From: Enteractinococcus helveticum
GTDB taxonomy: Bacteria > Actinomycetota > Actinomycetes > Actinomycetales > Micrococcaceae
Assembly: GCF_020742345.1 (NCBI RefSeq)
Contig: NZ_DYXC01000032.1
Location: 1-33,970 of the forward strand
Direction: 5' to 3'
Length of the DNA stretch: 33,970 nt
Numbering within the stretch: position 1 is the stretch's first letter; each line of letters begins with the position of its first letter. The position numbers and the translations under genes were made by a program. Positions 7,437-17,200 of the stretch are shown piece after piece. Under the pieces are notes generated by a model that saw only the letters and a program-made list of their open reading frames with translations, was not told where the DNA came from and did not search any database.

Positions 7437-7897
7437 AATGCATCCAATCCTTCACGAACTTTGGCGACATCCGTAGGGGTGCCCATGAGTTCGAATCTAT
7501 ACATAACCGGTACGTTCGTCTTGGCCGAAATAATGTCACCGGCAAGACAATAGGCGTCGTAAAAGTTTGTGTTTCCAGCAGCGATGACGCCTTGAATCAG
7601 CTCTCTGTTATTTTTCACGTTCAGGAATTTAATAACCTGTTTAGGTACAACCCCTGGTCCTTTGCCTGCACCGTAGGTCGGCAGCATCAGCACAAATGGT
7701 TCTTTCGCATACAGCGTGGGCTCACGGGTGATCAGTGGCAGCCGTGCGGCGTCACCATCTTCTAGCGCGAGCTTCTCCACGAAACGATGAGTGTAACCGG
7801 ACACCGAGGAGAAGTAGATCAGTTTCGCATGAGTCTCGATCATATCTTGCGATTCTGGAGACTTCACGAATGATCTATCCTGCACCTGGGCAGTCAT
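7406..7897 (-). CDS. nrdI: NrdI flavodoxin-like activator of class Ib ribonucleotide reductase
   Basis: 163 residues, slightly longer than typical (about 130-150) because of a 25-residue N-terminal lead before the first strand. LIYFSSVSGYTHRF is the FMN phosphate-binding loop, and GAGKGPGVVPKQVIKFLN plus GVIAAGNTNFYDAYCLAG are NrdI signatures. The protein supplies oxidant to load the Mn(III)2-tyrosyl cofactor of NrdF. AGGGAT just ahead of ATG 7897 supports the long start, although an internal ATG after DRSFVKSPESQD would give a family-average size. The 3' end overlaps nrdE by 31 bases. Confidence 0.95.
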   Translation of the reverse strand: MTAQVQDRSFVKSPESQDMIETHAKLIYFSSVSGYTHRFVEKLALEDGDAARLPLITREPTLYAKEPFVLMLPTYGAGKGPGVVPKQVIKFLNVKNNRELIQGVIAAGNTNFYDAYCLAGDIISAKTNVPVMYRFELMGTPTDVAKVREGLDAFWQQHSLKQN

Positions 7898-7930
7898 TAG
7901 ATCCCTGCTTTCAAAAAGTTGAAGAAAAGC

Positions 7931-8179
7931 TTATGCAACGGTCGAGGCAGCAACGTTGGCCTCAAGGGTGGCGATTTTGTCTGGGCGGAAACCTGACCAG
8001 TGTTCAGAGCCCGCCATGACAACCGGAGCCTGCATGTAGCCCAGCGCGCGTACCCGTTCTAAAGCATCCATATCCTGGGACATATCAATGACGTCGTATT
8101 CGATGCCCTTTTTATCCAAGGCCCGCACGGTTGCGTTGCACTGCACGCATGCTGGTTTGCTGTAAACGGTGACAGTCAT
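7931..8179 (-). CDS. nrdH: NrdH glutaredoxin-like redoxin
   Basis: 82 residues with a thioredoxin fold. The active site CVQC (Cys11, Cys14) and the C-terminal WSGFRPDKI motif, which is diagnostic of NrdH and selects thioredoxin reductase as reductant, are present. It is the electron donor for NrdE and the first gene of the nrdHIEF operon; the gap to nrdI is 33 bases. Confidence 0.96.
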   Translation of the reverse strand: MTVTVYSKPACVQCNATVRALDKKGIEYDVIDMSQDMDALERVRALGYMQAPVVMAGSEHWSGFRPDKIATLEANVAASTVA

Positions 8180-8303
8180 GATTTCTCCCTAAGTCGTTGC
8201 TTTCGCGCCGGTCCATGCCACCAACTTCGTGAAAGTCGAAGGGGCTCACGGCTTTGTTATTGAATTCTTGGTGAACACCTTACCGGGCTCATCCACATCC
8301 TTA

Positions 8304-8319
8304 ACACTACATCTAGGGT
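8304..8319. promoter_or_regulatory. NrdR box 1
   Basis: ACACTACATCTAGGGT matches the NrdR consensus form ACAC-N-A-N-AT-N-T-N-GTGT apart from the distal half (GGGT for GTGT). Its centre is 32 bp from box 2, three helical turns, the standard tandem spacing for this regulator. Confidence 0.72.
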
Positions 8320-8331
8320 TAGCGAATTCAA
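8304..8331 (-). promoter_or_regulatory. Predicted nrdHIEF promoter
   Basis: On the minus strand TTGAAT (8326-8331) and TAGTGT (8304-8309) are separated by 16 bases, a plausible -35/-10 pair. The -10 lies inside NrdR box 1 and the -35 between the two boxes, which fits repression by occlusion. The leader to nrdH would be about 120 bases. Confidence 0.5.
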
Positions 8332-8335
8332 AGAA

Positions 8336-8351
8336 GAACTAGATGTTGTGA
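8336..8351. promoter_or_regulatory. NrdR box 2
   Basis: GAACTAGATGTTGTGA agrees with the palindromic NrdR consensus at 13 of 16 positions, with the best half on the GTTGTG side. Sixteen bases separate it from box 1. NrdR itself is not encoded in the window. Confidence 0.72.
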
Positions 8352-8708
8352 TTACATGTTTGACATTCACCCACAGGGTTCTCCACAACCTCCTCGCGCG
8401 AATTCCACAAGTACCCCTATTGATACTTCGGCGTCCTAGTGCGGGTCTAGTACAACGCGCAAAAAGTTCTCCACATTCCCACATCAATCACCCAGCCCAT
8501 GAATCCACAGAAAAAGAATTTTTCGACACGGCGTGTTGCACCCAAAATCACCAGTGATTGTGTTGCACAACCATGACAACCACAACAATTTGTGGTGTAC
8601 GAGATATTAAGGACATCTGTCAACAGATGAGTTCGTGGTTTCTCAACAGCAAATTCCACCCCTCTTACCCGTGATGTATGACCCACAACTGGGATCTCGG
8701 CATGGTCC
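8352..8708. other. Non-coding spacer between nrdH promoter and the DUF1846 gene
   Basis: About 357 bases without a supportable gene. Apart from the DnaA-like 9-mers it holds a small hairpin CATCTG-TCAA-CAGATG (8614-8629) with no T-run, and CA-rich sequence around 8550-8600. A promoter for the downstream gene must be here but no convincing -35/-10 pair stands out. Confidence 0.5.
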
Positions 8709-10256
8709 GTGGAACAATGGTGTCTCGTGGACGCTGAGAATTTGACCCGAACAACATCATTTCGCCCCAATATCGGTTTCGACTCGCAAAAATACATCAA
8801 ATTGCAATCGCAATTCATTTCTCAGCGACGTCAGCAGATCGGCAACAAACTGTATCTGGAAATGGGTGGCAAACTCTTTGACGACCTGCACGCCTCACGC
8901 GTTCTGCCCGGGTTTACGCCGAATAATAAGATTTCCATGCTCCAAGAGCTCAAAGACGAGCTAGAGATCATGATGGTACTCAATGCCAAGGATCTGGAGT
9001 ACGAGAAAGTCCGGGCTGATCTTGGCATCACTTACCAAGACGAAGCTATGCGCCTCATTGATATCTTCCGTGACGAAGGTTTCATGGTCGAACACCTGGT
9101 CATCACGCAATTGTCAGCAGATTATTCCAACGCCCTGGCATTTAGCGATCGTATGCAACGCGCCGGGCTGAAGGTGACGCATCACTATCCCACTGCTGGG
9201 TACCCTACCGATACCGAGACCATCATCTCGGCTGAGGGTTTTGGTCAAAACCAGTATGCTCGAACGACCCGTTCGCTCGTTGTAGTCACCGGTCCAGGAC
9301 CGGGCTCCGGTAAACTATCTGCCTCGTTGTCTCAGATCTATCACGATTACCAACATGGAATTCGTTCCGGCTATGCAAAATTTGAGACCTTTCCCATCTG
9401 GAATCTGCCCCTGCAGCACCCGGTGAATCAGGCCTACGAAGCGGCAACCGCAGATCTTGATGACAACAACATCATTGACCCCTACCACCTCGCCGCGTAT
9501 CACGAACAGGCCGTCAGTTATAACCGCGACGTCGAAGCGTTTCCGCTATTAAAAGCGATGTTAGAGAAACTGTATGGGGATTCGCCCTATCAATCGCCGA
9601 CCGATATGGGTGTCAACATGGTCGGGCATTGCATCAGCGATGATGCAGTGTGTGCTGAAGCTGCCCGGCAGGAAGTTATTCGACGATGGTATAAGGCTCG
9701 TGTTGAAGAACGCCGCGAAGATACCACCGATCACACCGTGTCCTCGCGCATCGAAGTCATCATGAAGCGCCTCGGCGTCACGAAGGAAGATCGTCCAGTG
9801 GTAACGCCAGCCTTAGAACTGGCCGAACGCACTGAGCAGCCGGCAAGCGCGGTGCAATTACCCGATGGCACCATCCTCACGGGCAAAACATCGGACCTTT
9901 TAGGCTGTTCTGCAGCCATGTTGCTCAACGCTTTGAAGTACATGGCCGGCATTGACGAAGACGTCCACCTGCTGCGTCCCCAGGCGATCGAACCTATCCA
10001 AACACTAAAAACGCGGCACCTAGGTTCGATCAACCCTCGGCTGCACACCGATGAAGTGCTCATTGCGCTGTCGGTGTCGGCTGCCGAATCCGACGACGCT
10101 CGCAAAGCAATCGCAAAACTGCAGTACCTGCGAGGCTGCGACGTCCACACCACCACGATCCTGGGCTCGGTGGACGAATCCATGTTCCGCCAGCTGGGCA
10201 TGCTGATCACCGCTGAGCCCATATACTGGCGGAAGTCACTGTATCACCGCAGTTAA
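8709..10256 (+). CDS. DUF1846 (UPF0371) family protein
   Basis: 515 residues from GTG 8709. The family core starts at NIGFDSQKYIKLQ, so GTG 8727 or TTG 8742 are realistic alternative starts giving about 505 residues; no good ribosome binding site separates them. Hallmarks include KLYLEMGGKLFDDLHASRVLPGF, the glycine-rich TGPGPGSGKLSASLSQIYHD near residue 197, which resembles a nucleotide-binding loop, and NMVGHCISDDAVC. Structures exist for this family, but to my knowledge its reaction is not established, so none is given. It is divergent from nrdHIEF and monocistronic by appearance. Confidence 0.9.
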   Translation: MEQWCLVDAENLTRTTSFRPNIGFDSQKYIKLQSQFISQRRQQIGNKLYLEMGGKLFDDLHASRVLPGFTPNNKISMLQELKDELEIMMVLNAKDLEYEKVRADLGITYQDEAMRLIDIFRDEGFMVEHLVITQLSADYSNALAFSDRMQRAGLKVTHHYPTAGYPTDTETIISAEGFGQNQYARTTRSLVVVTGPGPGSGKLSASLSQIYHDYQHGIRSGYAKFETFPIWNLPLQHPVNQAYEAATADLDDNNIIDPYHLAAYHEQAVSYNRDVEAFPLLKAMLEKLYGDSPYQSPTDMGVNMVGHCISDDAVCAEAARQEVIRRWYKARVEERREDTTDHTVSSRIEVIMKRLGVTKEDRPVVTPALELAERTEQPASAVQLPDGTILTGKTSDLLGCSAAMLLNALKYMAGIDEDVHLLRPQAIEPIQTLKTRHLGSINPRLHTDEVLIALSVSAAESDDARKAIAKLQYLRGCDVHTTTILGSVDESMFRQLGMLITAEPIYWRKSLYHRS

Positions 10257-10368
10257 TCACCAAGCTAAAAAACTCCTCCTGGTGCTGTGTGGTAGATACG
10301 ATCTGTTCAGGTCGCAAGCTTGCCGGCATTACGATAGGCGGGATAACGGTTTCTTACAGCTGAGTCAT

Positions 10369-10374
10369 AGGAGG
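10369..10374 (+). promoter_or_regulatory. Consensus ribosome binding site of the ABC exporter operon
   Basis: AGGAGG sits 8 bases before ATG 10383 and fixes that start over an out-of-frame ATG at 10376. It is the strongest Shine-Dalgarno sequence noticed in the window. Confidence 0.8.
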
Positions 10375-10382
10375 CATGGTTT

Positions 10383-12155
10383 ATGAAAACAGCCATGACG
10401 CGCTTATGGCGGATCATCAAACCAATTCGACCTCGTCTCTATATGGGACTGGCCGTCACGATTGCAGCATCCATCGTGGGGCTGATGATTCCCCAGGTGC
10501 TCGAATTCTTGGTCAATAATCTCCACACCTCCCCTACGGCCACCACCGTTTGGCTTGCCGGTGGCGTTGTGGTTGCACTGGGTCTGGTGGAAGCCGTGTT
10601 GTTGTGGTTGCGTCGGATCTTTGCTGTTGGTCCGTCAACGGAAACCGAACGGCACATGCGGGTCAGGTTTTATAACCGCATCCTGGATATGCCGGTGGCT
10701 TTTCACAATGATTGGGGATCCGGGCAGTTACTGTCACGTGCCCAACAGGACGTGACACAGATTCGCCGCTGGATTGCCTTTGGCATGATCATGACGGTCT
10801 CTTCGACCGCGACCGTGTTGGTGGGGATCTATATGATGTCGCGATCCTCGATGCTGTTGGCGCTGATCTTTTTGATTATTGTCATCCCCATTGTGGTGTT
10901 GACCTATCGTTTTCAGCGCGATTATTCGATTCTGACGCGTCGTTCCCAAGACCTCAATGGGGAAATTTCGACGACGGTAGAACAGTCTGTTCAAGGCATT
11001 CGGGTGCTCAAAGCCTTTGGCCGCAGCGAACAAGCCCTCTCGAATTTCCAAACGGATGCGATCGCACTTCGAGACAACGAAATCCGCAAAGCCACCACGC
11101 TGGCCCGATTCGATATGTTCATGCTTGCCCTGCCCGAAACCATGCTGGGGCTCTGTTTGCTATTGGGCCTGTTTCAAGTCAATGCCGGTGCGATGAACGT
11201 CGGTGAGCTGGCTAGTTTCTTTGCCACCGCCACGCTGGTTGTCGGGCCCACGCGAATGCTGGGCATGCTCTTTGGACAAGCCGTACAAACCACGACTGCA
11301 TTGGAACGGTACTTCGAAGTCATGGACACCGACAACACCATCGTCTCCCCGAAGGTGCCAGTTCCGGTGGACCTTGACCATGCCACCGGTGAATTAATTC
11401 TGGACGACGTACGCTTTCGTTTCCCTGATGCCCCGCAGGACACTCCAGATTTATTTCGTGGCGTCAACCTGCATATTCATCCCGGTGAAACCCTGGCCCT
11501 GGTTGGAGTGACAGGTAATGGAAAATCCACGCTGTTACAGCTGGTGCCACGCATCTTTGATATCACCGGGGGTCGGATCACCATTGATGGTGTTTCCGTG
11601 CACGATATGGACCTTGACGACCTTCGACGTCTGACAGCTTTTGCTTTCGAAGATACGACACTGTTTTCCTTCTCCGTACGGGACAATGTGCTGCTAGGCG
11701 TGGATCCGGCACTTCCCGACGACATCCAGGAAGATATCGCCTGGGAAGCTCTGCACGCGGCTGATGCAGGCTTTGTTGCCGACCTCGCCCAGGGGCTCGA
11801 CACACCGATTGGCGAACAAGGGTTCTCGTTATCGGGTGGTCAGCGACAACGCCTTGCGCTGGCTCGGGCTATCGCCTCGCGACCGGCATTGTTATTGCTG
11901 GATGATCCGTTATCGGCGCTGGATACCAAAACCGAAGAACGCGTCATCGCCCAATTGCGCCAGGTATTAGATACCACCACGACTGTTATCATCGCCCACC
12001 GGTCCTCCACGGTTGCCCTGGCCGATCGAGTTGCGCTACTGGATGACGGCCAGATTGCAGCGGTGGGCACACACCAAGAATTACTTCGAACCTCGGCTCG
12101 ATACCGCTATATTATGGCCAGTCAAACCGAAGACGCTTGGGAGATGCAATCATGA
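10383..12155 (+). CDS. ABC exporter half-transporter, subunit with degenerate catalytic site
   Basis: 590 residues: six membrane helices in about residues 1-320, then a nucleotide-binding domain. Walker A GVTGNGKST begins at residue 375, the signature LSGGQ near 483 is canonical, and the switch His539 is present. The Walker B motif reads LLLLDD, so Asp508 replaces the catalytic Glu, and the Q-loop position is Glu423 (AFEDTTLF). Such changes mark the non-consensus ATP site of heterodimeric type IV exporters (TM287/288, BmrCD class). Its stop overlaps the start of the partner gene as ATGA. Substrate unknown: multidrug, lipid and peptide exporters all share this layout. Confidence 0.92.
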   Translation: MKTAMTRLWRIIKPIRPRLYMGLAVTIAASIVGLMIPQVLEFLVNNLHTSPTATTVWLAGGVVVALGLVEAVLLWLRRIFAVGPSTETERHMRVRFYNRILDMPVAFHNDWGSGQLLSRAQQDVTQIRRWIAFGMIMTVSSTATVLVGIYMMSRSSMLLALIFLIIVIPIVVLTYRFQRDYSILTRRSQDLNGEISTTVEQSVQGIRVLKAFGRSEQALSNFQTDAIALRDNEIRKATTLARFDMFMLALPETMLGLCLLLGLFQVNAGAMNVGELASFFATATLVVGPTRMLGMLFGQAVQTTTALERYFEVMDTDNTIVSPKVPVPVDLDHATGELILDDVRFRFPDAPQDTPDLFRGVNLHIHPGETLALVGVTGNGKSTLLQLVPRIFDITGGRITIDGVSVHDMDLDDLRRLTAFAFEDTTLFSFSVRDNVLLGVDPALPDDIQEDIAWEALHAADAGFVADLAQGLDTPIGEQGFSLSGGQRQRLALARAIASRPALLLLDDPLSALDTKTEERVIAQLRQVLDTTTTVIIAHRSSTVALADRVALLDDGQIAAVGTHQELLRTSARYRYIMASQTEDAWEMQS

Positions 12156-13975
12156 GCGGTCCAAGAGGCGCACGCGGTGCAGCATCTGCAGATTACCAGC
12201 GCATGACGCGTGCTGAACGGCGGGCCTCCCTGCGGTTGCTGGCCACGGTATTGAAGCCCTTTCGGTGGCAGCTTGTTGGGTTGTCGATCGTCGTCGTCAT
12301 TGCACAAATAGCCTCCGTGGCTGGTCCGGCGATCATTGCTTGGGGTATTGATAACGGCATTCCGGCCCTGCTTGAGGGCAATGCTACCCCGGCGGTTGCA
12401 GCATCAGTGGCGCACATCGTCGCGGCCCTGGCTGCTGGCGGGTTAATGTATGTGTTTATTCGCTGGAATATGACCCTGGGTCAGACCGTGCTGTACGGGT
12501 TACGGCAACGGCTGTTTGTACACAGTCAGCGTCTGGATATGAAGTTCCATGAGTCCTATGCTTCCGGGCGCACCGTGGCCCGGCAGACCTCGGATATGGA
12601 TGCGCTGGCCCAGCTGTTGAATTCGGGCCTGGATATTATGGTCGGCTCGGTGCTGCAAATGGTGTTTACCATGGTGCTGATTTTGACCATGGACCTGCCC
12701 TCGGGTGTTGTTATGGCCGGGCTGCTGGTACCTGCCACCATGCTGACTATTTGGTTCCAGAAACGTTCCTCGGTGATTTACCGCCAGATCCAGACCAACT
12801 CCGCGCGGCTGATTTCGCATTTCGTTGAAACCGTCTCAGGTATTCGGGCGGTCAAAACGTATCGCCGTCAAAAGGCAAACGGTGAACGCTACGAACAACT
12901 TGCCGAGGATCACCGCCAGTCAGCGCTGCGCTCAATTCAGCTCTTTGGTATCTACCAACCAACCCTGCGCTGGTTATCATCAATCACCATTGCCGCGGTG
13001 TTGATGGTCGGTGGTTTCCGGGTTCTGGGCGGCGAACTGCAAGTCGGTGTGCTCATTGCCCTGGTATTATATGCGCGGCGTTTCTTCCAGCCGATCGATG
13101 AGATCGCGAACTTCTACAACACGTTCCAATCTGCTGTTGCCGCATTGGAAAAGATTTCTGGCCTCCTGGCAGAAAAACCTGCGGTGACTGATCCAGAAGA
13201 ACCTGTCGAACTGGATGAGGCCGCCGGTGAGATCGTCTTCGACGACGTTTCGTTTCGTTACCAAGATGATCTACCCCTGGCGCTCCAGCCCACCTCGCTC
13301 CATATCCCAGCCGGACAAACTGTGGCCATTGTCGGCTCAACAGGTGCGGGTAAATCGACCATCGCCAAACTCATGGCTCGCTTCTATGACGCCACCGATG
13401 GGACGATCACCCTGGATGGGGTCAATCTCAAAGACCTCACGTTAGCAACCCTGACCAAACACATCGTCATGGTCACCCAAGAGTCCTACCTGTTTTCTGG
13501 TTCGGTAACCCAGAACATTGCCATTGGGAATCCGGCGGCAACTCAAGAGGAGATCCGAGCGGCCGCGGCAGCTATCGGTGCCGATACGTTTATTGATCAG
13601 TTGCCCGAGGGGTTTGATACCGATGTGCGGGCCAAGGGTGGTCGCATGTCTGCCGGGCAACGTCAGTTGGTCTCTTTTGCCAGAGCATTCCTTGCCAATC
13701 CGTCGGTATTGATTTTGGATGAGGCAACGTCGTCACTTGATGCCCCGACTGAAGCACTCGTTCAAGAAGGCCTGAAAGAACTGCTCGGAGAGCGCACATC
13801 CTTTATCATCGCCCACCGGCTGTCCACGGTGATGATTGCGGATCGTGTTTTGGTGGTCGATGACGGCCAAATTCTTGAAGACGGCACACCGGCAAAACTC
13901 GTTGAAGCCGGTGGACAGTTTGCTCAGCTGTACCAGGCTTGGCAGGATTCCCTCAGCGATGCTGAGCGGTATTAG
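12152..13975 (+). CDS. ABC exporter half-transporter, partner subunit with catalytic glutamate
   Basis: 607 residues from ATG 12152, which overlaps the previous stop by 4 bases (ATGA); an upstream in-frame ATG at 12137 is less likely. GGGAG precedes the chosen start. Six membrane helices, then Walker A GSTGAGKST from residue 395, Gln443 in the Q-loop, Walker B LILDEATSSLD with catalytic Glu524, and His555. Its signature is MSAGQ (499-503) instead of LSGGQ. Together with the first subunit this gives one competent ATP site (this Walker B plus the partner's LSGGQ) and one degenerate site (the partner's Asp508 plus this MSAGQ). The complementary pattern is strong evidence for an obligate heterodimer. 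Confidence 0.93.
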   Translation: MSGPRGARGAASADYQRMTRAERRASLRLLATVLKPFRWQLVGLSIVVVIAQIASVAGPAIIAWGIDNGIPALLEGNATPAVAASVAHIVAALAAGGLMYVFIRWNMTLGQTVLYGLRQRLFVHSQRLDMKFHESYASGRTVARQTSDMDALAQLLNSGLDIMVGSVLQMVFTMVLILTMDLPSGVVMAGLLVPATMLTIWFQKRSSVIYRQIQTNSARLISHFVETVSGIRAVKTYRRQKANGERYEQLAEDHRQSALRSIQLFGIYQPTLRWLSSITIAAVLMVGGFRVLGGELQVGVLIALVLYARRFFQPIDEIANFYNTFQSAVAALEKISGLLAEKPAVTDPEEPVELDEAAGEIVFDDVSFRYQDDLPLALQPTSLHIPAGQTVAIVGSTGAGKSTIAKLMARFYDATDGTITLDGVNLKDLTLATLTKHIVMVTQESYLFSGSVTQNIAIGNPAATQEEIRAAAAAIGADTFIDQLPEGFDTDVRAKGGRMSAGQRQLVSFARAFLANPSVLILDEATSSLDAPTEALVQEGLKELLGERTSFIIAHRLSTVMIADRVLVVDDGQILEDGTPAKLVEAGGQFAQLYQAWQDSLSDAERY

Positions 13976-14001
13976 TCTCAACACGTCAGGAGTACATAGT
14001 C

Positions 14002-14253
14002 ATGCATGGCAAGCTCAAGGCCGGGCTGGTCGGTGGGATGATCGGCGCCATCGTTGTGGTCGTTGTGGAATTCATAGCGGTGCTGATCAATGATGAAGCA
14101 TTTTTTGGTTCCGACCGATCGTGGCTGATTTTGCTGTTCGCGGTGGTGCTTTTTGCTTGGAGCCAGATGCGCGCTTATGACCGCAAACAGCACGACGCTA
14201 CCAAGCGCAAGGGTACCCAGAATGGTCCTGAGGATAGTCATGGCACCCAGTGA
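14002..14253 (+). CDS. Small two-helix membrane protein of unknown function
   Basis: 83 residues with two hydrophobic stretches (about residues 7-29 and 41-58) and a long basic, polar C-terminal tail (QMRAYDRKQHDATKRKG). By the positive-inside rule both ends should be cytoplasmic. AGGAG lies 9 bases before ATG 14002. It starts 26 bases after the exporter subunit and shares its strand, so it is probably the third gene of that operon, perhaps an accessory or immunity-like factor; this is inference. I do not recognise a family. Confidence 0.72.
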   Translation: MHGKLKAGLVGGMIGAIVVVVVEFIAVLINDEAFFGSDRSWLILLFAVVLFAWSQMRAYDRKQHDATKRKGTQNGPEDSHGTQ

Positions 14254-14274
14254 CGATGACGGGTTTGATAGGCG

Positions 14275-17200
14275 CTAGCCGAAGTGGATATCGCCGAGGG
14301 CTCGCTGTGCCAGGTCGTTGATCGTGCCGAAACGGTGGGCTGTCATGGTCACGGCCTGTTCCCGAAGAAATGGCAGCATTTCTAATCGGCCCGCGGAGGT
14401 GACCGGTTGACGATACACGGCGATCTCTGGGGTCTGTGCTACAGCTTGGATCGTGGCGTCGGTCTCGTCGTCACCGATGAGACGAATTCGCTGCGAGCCT
14501 TTCGCGGGGTCTGATTGCGCTAGCCGACGGGCGCGATCTAACCACGAGGTTGTATCTTCAAATACCACCCGCATATTTGTGGCATTGAAGGCTTTGGCAA
14601 TAGTTGCAGGGGTATCGGCGGGTAGCGACAACATGTTCATTGGTAGACAACCGGTCCCCTGACCGGTGGCAACCGCACGCTGAGCGCGTATCCCCGCATA
14701 ACCGACCCGGATCGCTTGGGCCAGGGTCGTGGAGCTGGTGTCGGTGACACGTATGGTGACCGGTACCGGACGGTAACGCAGCACGTTGATTTCGACTTGC
14801 AGATCCGAAATATCTCGCTGGCCGATATAGGCTTCTACCGCTGTGGCGTCATAAGCAATGGCCCGGGTCAACCACCGGACATCTTCCGGTTCAAGTACAC
14901 GACTCACGGTGTTGTCGAGTTGGTCGGCGAGGTCATCTTGGACCACCGGTATGGTGTCGGCGGCATCGGTCCAATCTGTCAGGCCCACCAGGTAGTTGGG
15001 TCCCCCGGCCTTAGCACCGGGGCCGATTGCTGACCGTTTCCACCCGCCAAATGGTTGGCGTCGAACAATCGCACCGGTGATGCCGCGGTTGATATACAGA
15101 TTGCCGGCTGCAACCTGTTCGGTCCACAGGGCGATTTCTTCAGGGTCCAGGGAATGAATACCCGAGGTGAGCCCATACGGCACCGCATTGACATACTCGA
15201 TGGCTTCTTCGAGGGTTTGGGCTGACATGACTCCCAGCACAGGACCAAAGTACTCGGTCATATGATATTCGGATCCCGGCTGGATCCCGGAGCGGACCCC
15301 GGGCGAATACAATTGCCCGGAATCATCGAGTAATTCAGGGCGCAGGTGCCAGCGCTGCCCAGGTTCCAATATGGTCAGCCCACGGGTGAGTTTTTCTCCG
15401 GGTGGTTCAATAACCGGCCCCATTTGGGCTTGCGGGTTGGTTGGGTAGTCGACCACCAGAGAGTTCACGGCGTCTAAAAGTTGCCTGTGGAACCGTTGAC
15501 TGCGAGCCGTTTGTCCCACCAGGATCACCAGGGAAGCGGCCGAACATTTTTGTCCGGCGTGTCCGAAAGCGGAGTTCACGACGTCGGTTACTGCAAGATC
15601 CAGGTCAGCTGACGGGGTGACGATGATCGCATTTTTGCCGGATGTTTCACCAAATAGCGGCATATCTGGGCGCAGGTCGGTAAATAGCTTGGCGGTTTCG
15701 TATCCCCCGGTTAGAATGACGCGCTCAACGCGCCGGTCGGAGACCAAATTCGAACCAAGCGAATTTTCTTCCGCGATGACAAATGTGAGGATCTCGTGTG
15801 GCAGATCGAATTCGTCAAAGGCATCCCAGATGGCTTGGACAATGACGGCGGCGGTGCGCTGGGCTTGTGGTGCCGGTTTGATAATGACCGGTGACCCGGT
15901 GGCCAGTGCCGACGTCATGGAGCCGGTGGGGATTGCTGTTGGAAAGTTCCATGGTGGAGTCACCACGGTCAGGCCCACAGGATGCGGTGTTGCGCCTGCG
16001 ATATTGTCTAGTTCCAGACACTGCTGGCCATAGTAGCGGGCAAAGTCGATGCCTTCGGATACTTCGGGATCAGCCTGGTCAATGGTTTTGCCAGTTTCTG
16101 AGCCCATGACTTCAATGAGTCGACTCCGGTTGGCTGCCAGGTGGTCGCCGATGCGAATCAGCACCTGACTTCGCGTTTTTGCAGGTAGAGTGCGCCAAAT
16201 TTCTCCGGCTTTGATTGTTGAGTCGATCACCTCATCAAGGTGCTTCTGGTCGGTGATCTGGTGCGAGGAGACCAGGTCTTCGCCAAGTTTAGAATCGGCC
16301 ATGCGGCGTAGTATGGCCCGGCTCCAGGCGCGGTTTTGCGATAAGTCAGGATCAGTGTCAGCCGCGTTAGCGAACTCGGTTGGCGAGGTTTTTTCAAAGG
16401 TTTCTGTTCCACGGTCTTGTTGTCTGCGTGGTTGCGGAACCAGCGTCGCTTCGGTTTCCAACTGTGCCAGTGAGGCGCGGAAGCGTTCTGCTTCGCGGTT
16501 GAATAGTTCAGGATCGTCGAGCTCAAAGACCGCCGACATGAAGTTCTCTGGGGAGGCGCCCTCTTCTAAACGTCGCACCAGATATGAGATTGCTACATCG
16601 AATTCGTCAGGATGGACCACCGGGGTATATAACAGCAGGCGGCCGACGTCGGCACGTACGGCTTCGGCTTGAGCGGTTGCCATACCCAACAGCATTTCAA
16701 AATCCACGGGCCCGTTCACCGCTATACCGCGGTGCTGCATCAACAGATAAGCCAGGGCAATATCAAAGAGGTTATGTCCGGCAACACCAAGACGAACATT
16801 GCCCAGACGTTCCGGGGTCAGCGCGTAATTGAATATCCGCTTGTAATTGGTGTCCGTATCCTGTTTGGTCGGCCACACAGTTTGGGGCCAGTGATGCATG
16901 GCCGCCTGGACCTTTTCCATCGGCAGGTTTGCACCTTTAACCACACGGACTTTAATAGGTGCTCCCCCAGCGGCGACCCGTTGAGTGGCGAACTCTTGGA
17001 GTTCCACCATCGCTTGGTAGGAATCCGGCAGATACGCCTGCAATACGATACCGGATAAAAAGTGTTTGAACTCGGGTTCCGAAATGAGTCGTCGATACAC
17101 GTCGAGGGTCAATTCGAGGTCTTTATACTCTTCCATGTCGAGGTTGATGAACGTGACAGGGTCAGCGTTCATTGCTGCACGGTAGAGCGGTCGCAACTGC

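Larger units (their letters stand above)
8289..8509. promoter_or_regulatory. Cluster of DnaA-box-like 9-mers upstream of nrdHIEF
   Basis: Same-strand near matches to TTATCCACA: TCATCCACA at 8289-8297, TTCTCCACA at 8379-8387 and 8467-8475 (one mismatch each), and GAATCCACA at 8501-8509 (two). DnaA control of ribonucleotide reductase operons is known in E. coli; here it is inferred from the motif only. Confidence 0.35.

Noticed and set aside
8614..8629. CATCTG-TCAA-CAGATG hairpin upstream of the DUF1846 gene
   Set aside because: Six-bp stem, no T-run and not at a gene end; listed only within the spacer description.
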